A stretch of 62,072 nucleotides of DNA from Geobacteraceae bacterium (GTDB lineage: Bacteria > Desulfobacterota > Desulfuromonadia > Desulfuromonadales > Geopsychrobacteraceae). Shown here in pieces: positions 56,940 to 62,072 of this stretch. The position numbers and the translations under genes are program-made. The DNA lies in NCBI GenBank assembly GCA_007125165.1, contig SLDV01000005.1, positions 1-62,072 of the forward strand, read 5' to 3'. Numbering within the stretch: position 1 is the first letter of the stretch; the number at the start of each line of letters is the position of its first letter. Under the pieces are notes generated by a model. That model had not been told where the DNA came from. It made no database searches and saw only the letters and a list, made by a program, of their open reading frames with translations.

Positions 56940-58228
56940 CGCGGCAAGTTCCGCAAGCGCTCTGCCGCGGCACGTCCGAGGGCACTCCGACCATCAACTT
57001 CGAGCAGATGCTGATACAGACTTCGCGCGCGAACACCATTGCCACGCCCTTCTTCCGCTTCGGCCAGCAGAAACACCCCCTGCAAAGTTGGGAGCAGAGC
57101 CAGCGAAGCTTCCAGTTCTACCACGGCATCCGGCCATTCCTCGCGGCGCAGATGAATATAACCAAGGCCCAGACGTGAACGGTAATAATCCGCATCGGCC
57201 ATAACCGCCTGACGCAGATAACGCCGTGCCGGGATCAGATCCTCGCCACGCAGGTAAGCCATTCCCAAAGCTGTCAGTAGCATGCTCTGGGGATGCTGCC
57301 GGGTGGCCTGATGATATAACTGCAAAGCTGCCGATTGATCATCTGCCGCCTCTGCCTGCCGGGCCTGATGATACAGCTCGTAAGCAGGTGCAAGCTGATG
57401 CAGATTTTCCATCTGCTGAATATAGGCGGTTGAATTGATATCCGCCGCGCTGCGATAGTTTGGATAGTTTGCTGAAATATAATCTCGTACATTTTGCAGC
57501 CGTGTTGGCGACATCTGATAAGGATCGATTGATCGGTCAACACCGGACACCATGATGTTGTGACGTTTCCAAATCTCATCCAACTCAAAAAAACCCTGTA
57601 AAGGATATCCGCCACGCGCCAGCAGATCGATGGCAGCGATGTCAGACTTACTATGCTCCCTTGTGTCGTCTTTAAGCAGCAGCATATCCGTCAGTTCACG
57701 CAACAGCAACAAGCGCTGTGAATATCCGGGTTCTCCGGGTTGCGTGTCTTCCAGAAAGACAGTACGTCCCCGGACCAGAAATCTCATGTGTTCTGCCACA
57801 TGATCTGCCTGTAAATATCCGGCTTCCCGGGCTAACAGCGCTGCAAGCTGAGACTCATTCTCAAGCACCTGTAACAGTCCGCGCGTAACAACGACAAAGT
57901 CTCCCGGCAGTGCAAAAGACAAGGGATTTGAATCATTGGCAACCCTGACAAACAATTGCCCGTTGCCGACTCCCCTGGTCAGGTGCAGGCCAACCTGATT
58001 GACATGGTGTTCAAGAGCATTGTCAGGATACTCTCCTCCCAGATATTGTACTATTGCGTTGCTCAACACGTAACCGAGCTGTTTTTCCTCTTCTGCTGAG
58101 GGGAGAGTCTCGTCGGCAACCTTGACTGGAAACACCCTCGGAGCACATCCGGCAAGTACAAGCAGCAAAAAAGCACATATGATAAAACAAAAATTTCTTG
58201 TCACACATAACCTCTTGGAATAATTCAT
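56936..58228 (-). CDS. M48-like TPR lipoprotein with a lost zinc motif (BepA-like)
   Basis: A 430-residue protein with a signal peptide and lipobox (LLVLAGCAP) near residues 20-30. The N-terminal half resembles the M48/BepA peptidase domain, but the motif expected as HExxH reads REAGY within ALLAREAGYLQADH, and the segment that should hold the third zinc ligand reads HSKSDIAAIDLLARGGYP, where the usual glutamate is missing. The C-terminal half has TPR-like repeats (from about 280). It is likely an outer-membrane lipoprotein that binds partners without cutting them, in a two-gene unit with the PH protein. Confidence 0.78.
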   Translation of the reverse strand: MNYSKRLCVTRNFCFIICAFLLLVLAGCAPRVFPVKVADETLPSAEEEKQLGYVLSNAIVQYLGGEYPDNALEHHVNQVGLHLTRGVGNGQLFVRVANDSNPLSFALPGDFVVVTRGLLQVLENESQLAALLAREAGYLQADHVAEHMRFLVRGRTVFLEDTQPGEPGYSQRLLLLRELTDMLLLKDDTREHSKSDIAAIDLLARGGYPLQGFFELDEIWKRHNIMVSGVDRSIDPYQMSPTRLQNVRDYISANYPNYRSAADINSTAYIQQMENLHQLAPAYELYHQARQAEAADDQSAALQLYHQATRQHPQSMLLTALGMAYLRGEDLIPARRYLRQAVMADADYYRSRLGLGYIHLRREEWPDAVVELEASLALLPTLQGVFLLAEAEEGRGNGVRARSLYQHLLEVDGRSALGRAAAERLRNLPR

Positions 58229-58337
58229 CCAGTTACTGTTCGCCTCTGTTTATTGTTAAAACGGTTGCGCCCGAAGGCTGGTGCAACTATAAGTTATCTG
58301 CATAATGAAAAACAACTTTTGCTGCCCAGGAGTTGTC

Positions 58338-58883
58338 ATGATTACAAATAAAGCAGCGCAGACGCTGCTCACCATCGCTCGTGACGCGATCCACAACAAG
58401 CTGGAGAATCAGCCCTTCACCCCATCTCCACGTGAAGAACAGCGCCTGAACGAGCGCGCCGGATGCTTTGTCACTTTAAAGCTCAACGATCAACTTCGAG
58501 GCTGTATCGGCAACTTTCAATCACGCCGACCACTCTTTCAGGAGGTCGCCCTGATGGCGGTTGCCGCTGCCACTGAAGACCCCCGCTTTGCGGCGCTGAC
58601 CCTGGTCGAGCTTGATCAGGTCAACATTGAAATCACCATACTCTCTCCACTGGAAAAGATTAACGGCCCCGATGATATTATCGTTGGCCAGCATGGCATT
58701 TACCTTGAGCATGGCTATAATCGCGGCGTTCTTCTGCCACAGGTCGCATCAGAACATCATTGGGATGCCTTGACTTTTCTGCGTCAGACCTGTAACAAAG
58801 CCGGGCTATCAGCAGACATGTGGCAGTCTGAGGATACGGAGCTTTATCGCTTCAGCGGCCAGATCATCGCGGAAGTAGAATAA
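58338..58883 (+). CDS. amrA: AmmeMemoRadiSam system protein A (AMMECR1 domain)
   Basis: A 181-residue AMMECR1-domain protein. The start at 58338 has CAGGAG 6 bases upstream. It shows RAGCFVTLKLNDQLRGCIGNF, the family LRGCIG core, AVAAATEDPRF and LPQVASEHHWDALTFLRQTC. In many genomes this family is encoded with a MEMO-type protein B and a radical SAM protein; neither is visible here, and the next gene is a MetF-like protein. The cellular role is not known. Confidence 0.88.
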   Translation: MITNKAAQTLLTIARDAIHNKLENQPFTPSPREEQRLNERAGCFVTLKLNDQLRGCIGNFQSRRPLFQEVALMAVAAATEDPRFAALTLVELDQVNIEITILSPLEKINGPDDIIVGQHGIYLEHGYNRGVLLPQVASEHHWDALTFLRQTCNKAGLSADMWQSEDTELYRFSGQIIAEVE

Positions 58884-58907
58884 TCTGACATGCTTTTAGG
58901 AGATGGA

Positions 58908-59648
58908 ATGACTGACATATCACTGGAGCTTGTTCCTCGCAACGAACATTCTCTGCGCAAAGAACTGGAACTGGTTCGTCAACACTTTCCGACAGTTGAT
59001 CGCATCAATATACCCGATATTCTGCGCTTTGATATGCGCAGTTGGGAGGGATGCGCCATCGCCGGTGAATATGTTCCCAAAACCATCCCTCACCTGCGCG
59101 CTATCGATTTTAATCCTGATGCGCCCCTGCCAATACTTGATCATCTAAGCCGGAAATCTGTCGAAGCGGTGCTGATTATCAATGGCGATCCCCCGCAGGA
59201 TATGAAACACACCTACTACCGGACCAGCTCCCTCGAAATGATTCGTCGCCTCAAACGCGAACGACCGGAATTGACCGTCTATGCAGGGATCGATCCTTAT
59301 CGCAGTGGTATTAAGGATGAAATAGACTATATGCGCGCCAAACAGGACGCCGGCGCCGATGGCTTTTTTACCCAACCTTTTTTTGATTTACGCCTGATGG
59401 AGATTTATCAGGGGTTCTTCAACAACACCACCATCTACTGGGGGGTATCACCGGTCCTTACCGACAGCAGTCGCAGTTACTGGGAAAACAAGAATCACGC
59501 CATTTTCCCGCGGAATTTTGCCGCGACCCTGGAATGGAATCGTGAATTTGCCCGCAAGACTCTGGAGTTTGCCCGTAGCCACGATGACAATGTTTACTTC
59601 ATGCCGATCAAAACCGATATCGTCCAGTATCTGCAGGGGATACTTTAA
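58908..59648 (+). CDS. Methylenetetrahydrofolate reductase-like protein
   Basis: A protein of 246 residues. The ATG at 58908 has AGGAG 5 bases upstream; an ATG at 58890 is also open. It has the beta-alpha barrel features of MetF: an early ELVRQHFP, the INGDPPQD loop, GIDPYRS, and AGADGFFTQPFFDL. It is shorter than E. coli MetF (about 296) and may belong to a short MetF-like group found in anaerobes. It would act on methylene-tetrahydrofolate or a related carrier. It follows the AMMECR1 gene by 24 bases. Confidence 0.78.
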   Translation: MTDISLELVPRNEHSLRKELELVRQHFPTVDRINIPDILRFDMRSWEGCAIAGEYVPKTIPHLRAIDFNPDAPLPILDHLSRKSVEAVLIINGDPPQDMKHTYYRTSSLEMIRRLKRERPELTVYAGIDPYRSGIKDEIDYMRAKQDAGADGFFTQPFFDLRLMEIYQGFFNNTTIYWGVSPVLTDSSRSYWENKNHAIFPRNFAATLEWNREFARKTLEFARSHDDNVYFMPIKTDIVQYLQGIL

Positions 59649-59743
59649 GTTGTCCAGCCCCCTCGGCCGTGGCAAGTTGACAGCCCACAGCAAAACGAGT
59701 TGCAGGAGTGTTGACTCGCCTTGCACTACGGACAATCGGATAA

Positions 59744-59902
59744 TCAATCCAACGGGTCAAACTGATCCCGCTCTGCATAACATAAGGGACAGACCCACTC
59801 AGCTGGCAAGTCCGTGAATGCGGTACCGGGAAGAACGTTATTCATGGCATCACCCTGCTCGGGATCGTAAACATAGCCACAACAGGTACAGATATAACGC
59901 AT
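59744..59902 (-). CDS. Rubredoxin
   Basis: A 52-residue rubredoxin with AAAAGGATGG before the ATG. The first knuckle is CTCCGYVYDP and the second CPLCYAERDQF. The usual CPLCGA reads CPLCYA here, with a tyrosine in place of the glycine, and the first knuckle carries an extra cysteine between the ligands. It is an electron carrier with one iron atom. Confidence 0.88.
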   Translation of the reverse strand: MRYICTCCGYVYDPEQGDAMNNVLPGTAFTDLPAEWVCPLCYAERDQFDPLD

Positions 59903-59942
59903 GGTTAACCATCCTTTTAACGTTCGGTCACCAGACCCGAAC

Positions 59943-59972
59943 AAAAAAAAGACCCAAGTCACAACCTGAGTC
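59943..59972 (-). terminator. Terminator after tRNA-Val
   Basis: On the minus strand GACTCAGG pairs with CTTGGGTC (two wobble pairs) with loop TTGTGA, followed by eight Ts. It stands 12 bases past the tRNA 3' end. Confidence 0.75.
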
Positions 59973-59983
59973 TCGTATTTTTT

Positions 59984-60058
59984 TGGTGGGCGGTACTGGG
60001 ATTGAACCAGTGACCCTTCGCGTGTGAGGCGAATGCTCTCCCGCTGAGCTAACCGCCC
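59984..60058 (-). tRNA. tRNA-Val (anticodon CAC)
   Basis: A 75-base tRNA with encoded CCA. The acceptor GGGCGGT pairs with ACCGCCC, the D-arm is GCTCAGCGGGAGAGC, the anticodon loop CTCACAC gives CAC (reads GUG), and the T-arm holds GGTTCAATCC. Confidence 0.95.
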
Positions 60059-60095
60059 GCATGAGGCGCCTTTATAACAGCATCGAAAAGCCCTG

Positions 60096-60245
60096 TCAAT
60101 TGCTTGTTGTGACGTGCCGCAGGACGGCCTCCAAAGGCCAGTCCATGGCCCGCACGTCGCCGGGACAGATCCCGACTTCGACCATCGACTCCCCTTCCGC
60201 CCGGACAATGCAGGTCGCAACGGGCCTGATGATACAATAACGCTC
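60096..60245 (-). pseudogene. UmuD/LexA-type S24 peptidase remnant
   Basis: On the minus strand, about 49 codons end at a TGA at 60096. The segment RPVATCIVRAEGESMVEVGI followed by CPGDVRAMDWPLEA matches the UmuD pattern HPVATFFVRAEGDSMIEAGI and PGDxxVVDRSLEA. The nucleophile serine is kept in GESM, but the rest, with the catalytic lysine, is missing, and there is no plausible upstream start. It is a broken copy of an SOS mutagenesis gene, lying between tRNA-Val and the EmrE gene. Confidence 0.6.
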
Positions 60246-60273
60246 GGTTCTCTTAACAAGAAGGTATGTGTAT

Positions 60274-60603
60274 ATGCAACAGTGGGTTTTTCTCTCAGTA
60301 GCGATCGTCAGTGAGGTTATCGGCACTTCGGCTCTTAAAGCAGCGGAAGGATTTACCCGTTTGTGGCCGTCGCTGATTGTTACCTTTGGCTATGCAACAG
60401 CCTTCTACTTTCTTTCCCTCACCCTCAAGACGATACCGGTAGGGGTTGCCTATGCCATCTGGTCCGGTGTCGGCATTGCCCTGATCTCCTTGATTGCCTG
60501 GATTTTTTTCGGACAGAAACTGGATACGGCAGCGGTTGTCGGCATACTGCTGATTGTTGCCGGGGTTGTGGTGCTGAATGTCTTTTCCGGAACGGTCTCT
60601 TAA
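60274..60603 (+). CDS. emrE: Small multidrug resistance (EmrE-like) transporter
   Basis: A protein of 109 residues, four membrane helices, started at 60274 with AAGAAGG about 9 bases upstream. It keeps the essential glutamate in [20 protein letters not shown] and the signature [17 protein letters not shown]. It exports quaternary ammonium compounds by proton exchange. EmrE is a better fit than SugE. It lies in the patch between two tRNA genes. Confidence 0.9.
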   Translation: MQQWVFLSVAIVSEVIGTSALKAAEGFTRLWPSLIVTFGYATAFYFLSLTLKTIPVGVAYAIWSGVGIALISLIAWIFFGQKLDTAAVVGILLIVAGVVVLNVFSGTVS

Positions 60604-60769
60604 GTGACAGGAGCGTTCATCATGAAAACCTTGATTTTGTCTGAACGATAACAATCACCTTCCGCGAGCGCTATATTAAGAAGTTGACTTGCGGAATCGT
60701 TCTTGGTCATCGAGAGAGTCGTCGCCAAAAAGTATCGTAAACAGAGCAACTTTTTTATTCTCCACTCTG

Positions 60770-60954
60770 AGCTGGAAAAGACAGGAAAAAGAAATCGATA
60801 GTTGCAGCATCCTGACCACCTCGGCCAACAACCTGGTCGCAAAGATTCACGCCCGGATGCCGGTGATCTTTTCAACCTACGAATACGACCAGTGACGTGA
60901 TCGGCAGGTCACCGAGCCACAACAACTTGAGGCGCTGTACGTCTGCATGGCATG
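60770..60954 (+). pseudogene. YedK/HMCES-type (SRAP) remnant with an in-frame stop
   Basis: The plus-strand frame reads IDSCSILTTSANNLVAKIHA and then RMPVIF, followed by YEYDQ. This matches the SRAP segment ESCTILTTEANDLVxPIHxRMPVI, which in intact proteins is followed by YDxWL. Here a TGA stands where the tryptophan TGG would be, and similarity resumes after it (RQVTEPQQLEAL). The N-terminal catalytic MCGR half is absent. SRAP proteins shield abasic sites in DNA. Confidence 0.6.
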
Positions 60955-60962
60955 CCGAATCG

Positions 60963-61499
60963 TTACCTTTTATATTTATACAACAGCTCTAATGGAATAT
61001 GGCAATAGGCATCAGGGTAAGAGTCCAGGTGATCTTGATGTTCTTCAGCACTTTTTACGTATTGGGTGAGAGGAAGAACCTCAACGACAATTTTTTCAAC
61101 ATCAGCCCTTGAATTAATAAAATGTCTAGCTATGTCTACATGTTCAGAATTCTTGCTGTAGATTCCTGTTCTATATTTTAAACCAACATCTTCCCCTTGT
61201 TTGTTGAGGCTATATGGATCAATAACCTCAAAAAAGTATGTCAATAATTGCTCTACCGTTGTCAGCTCGGAATCGAATATGGTCTTCACGGACTCCGCAT
61301 AACCATCATAATCACCATCACGAGAATCGGTATTTCCATTTGCCCGCCCTGCTTCTGTCAGAACCACTCCGGGCAAGGTTTTAATGAATGCCTGAACACC
61401 CCACAGGCAACCACCGGCAAAATAGATCGTTTCCAATTTCCTGGTGGCTATCTCTTCTTCAGATAAACCATCGGTCATTGTGTGTCTCAGGTTATGCAT
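60963..61499 (-). CDS. msrA: Peptide methionine sulfoxide reductase A, divergent
   Basis: A 178-residue MsrA-like protein with GGCLWGVQAFIKTLPGV (usual GCFWG changed to GCLWG), DGDYDGYAESVK and a late EHQDHLDSYPDAYCHIPLEL. MsrA reduces methionine S-sulfoxide with the cysteine in GCFWG. The base composition looks more AT-rich than neighbours, and the overall sequence departs from standard MsrA, so it may have been gained by transfer. AGGAGG lies 3 bases before the ATG; a second ATG stands at 61478. Confidence 0.82.
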   Translation of the reverse strand: MHNLRHTMTDGLSEEEIATRKLETIYFAGGCLWGVQAFIKTLPGVVLTEAGRANGNTDSRDGDYDGYAESVKTIFDSELTTVEQLLTYFFEVIDPYSLNKQGEDVGLKYRTGIYSKNSEHVDIARHFINSRADVEKIVVEVLPLTQYVKSAEEHQDHLDSYPDAYCHIPLELLYKYKR

Positions 61500-61662
61500 A
61501 AACCTCCTGCCATCGATTCTTATAGAATGGTCTGATTAGTACTAATCTTCCGTAGATACAATCTTATCCCCTCTCCCTGAGGAAATCACTTTCCCGACCA
61601 TATCTTTATTAATTGTTAACGACATATTGACTGCACGCTACAATCACTAGCCATACAACCAA

Positions 61663-61702
61663 AAAATGACCACAAAGAAGCATCTCTAAGCGGTCATTTT
61701 AT
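61663..61702 (-). terminator. Terminator of the tRNA-Arg transcript
   Basis: AAAATGACC (61663-61671) pairs with GGTCATTTT (61692-61700), 20-base loop, with runs of T on both sides. On the minus strand it would end the tRNA-Arg transcript after the tail repeat. Confidence 0.6.
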
Positions 61703-61706
61703 TCGC

Positions 61707-61872
61707 ATTGATGGCGACCCCAGGAGGATTCGCCCACTACGTCGCCACCATCACGGCAGCTCCTGCGTCGGCTCCCCTCCGCTCACTGCCGCGGCCATCC
61801 ATGGCCGCTCTTCTGACATTTAGTCAGCGTTCACTACGCTTCGAACCCTCCTGTCAGATTCTATAATATTGA

Positions 61873-61893
<21 letters not shown>
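61707..61893 (-). repeat. Partial tRNA-Arg 3'-end copy with palindromic insert
   Basis: A 26-base sequence starting ATTGATGGCGACCCC occurs at 61707-61732 and 61868-61893, the second copy overlapping the 3' end of tRNA-Arg. Between them, CGAACCCTCCT (61842-61852) is an inverted copy of AGGAGGATTCG (61722-61732) with one mismatch, a perfect palindrome GCGGCCAT/ATGGCCGC sits at 61791-61808, and CTGAC/GTCAG at 61813-61827. It looks like a tRNA T-arm whose loop was replaced by about 110 bases. Confidence 0.6.
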
Positions 61894-61949
<56 letters not shown>

Positions 61950-62072
61950 GAGGGCAAAATAAACTTTTACTATATCTATGCCGATGCAGGCAAGAAGCAA
62001 AGGGTTCTTTTTATTGAATACAGCGCCATGTCTCTCTGTATCAGTGCTTTACGTGGCGTCAGCGCAGGGAGG

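Noticed and set aside
60049-60237. Minus-strand frame running into tRNA-Val.
   Set aside because: It overlaps the tRNA and has no family-like motifs; the neighbouring frame with the UmuD segment is the meaningful one.

Overview
The window looks like an ordinary chromosomal segment of a deltaproteobacterium of the Desulfuromonadales type (Desulfuromonas, Pelobacter or Geobacter relatives). I base this on gene content: NifS/NifU-type Fe-S assembly genes, a B12-dependent (class II) ribonucleotide reductase, a small GPERR-tailed protein of the kind seen in Geobacter, a one-piece tmRNA with an ALAA-ending tag, and several HD-GYP, DUF3014 and AmmeMemoRadiSam families. No rRNA, CRISPR array, transposase, integrase or phage structural gene is visible. 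The genus is an inference.

Layout. 1-6.3 kb: the 3' end of metG, a TatD/radical-SAM fusion, glutathione reductase, a large AsmA-like protein and a small protein related to the retropepsin-like 'ATP-dependent zinc protease' family with its DTG motif lost. 6.4-12.4 kb: an AddA/AddB-like helicase-nuclease pair. 12.6-17.9 kb: an Imm27-like protein, a DUF3014 protein, a small conserved protein, HtpX and a secreted subtilisin-like protease with an odd membrane insertion near its C terminus. 18-24 kb (minus): tmRNA and smpB, an RseC-like protein, an amidohydrolase, then panP-panC-panB for beta-alanine and pantothenate, preceded by a tiny ORF and a terminator. 24.3-34 kb (minus): large NAD-glutamate dehydrogenase, rsmA, DUF2062, tsaD, a PIN-PhoH ATPase and a cysteine-desulfurase-like enzyme. 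34.3-36.8 kb: nrdJ behind a tandem pair of NrdR boxes, overlapped by a cysteine-cluster protein.

36.8-42.1 kb (minus) is a sulfur-relay operon: cysE (cysteine precursor), an IscR-like regulator, nifS and nifU (Fe-S assembly), then mnmA and mtaB (tRNA thiolation). IscR-like sites lie between it and a divergent Fe-S fumarase. 44-52 kb (plus): an RND/MMPL transporter, a DEAD-box RNA helicase, and a HEAT-repeat protein coupled to an HD-GYP protein, the two sharing a similar N-terminal domain. 52-56.3 kb (minus): CDF metal exporter, M42 aminopeptidase, PHP hydrolase and miaB. 56.4-59.9 kb: a PH-domain membrane protein, an inactive-looking M48/TPR lipoprotein, an AMMECR1 protein, a MetF-like protein and rubredoxin.

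The last 2 kb, bounded by tRNA-Val(CAC) and tRNA-Arg(CCT), looks different: an EmrE-like transporter, an unusual MsrA, decayed fragments of a UmuD-like and a YedK/SRAP-like gene, and a partial copy of the tRNA-Arg 3' end attached to a palindromic element. This looks like a worn accessory patch.

The most unusual items are the two-helix plus lipobox-like insertion inside the last domain of the S8 protease, two probable pseudo-peptidases, the shared N-terminal domain of the HEAT/HD-GYP pair, the paired NrdR and IscR operators, and the tRNA-derived element.
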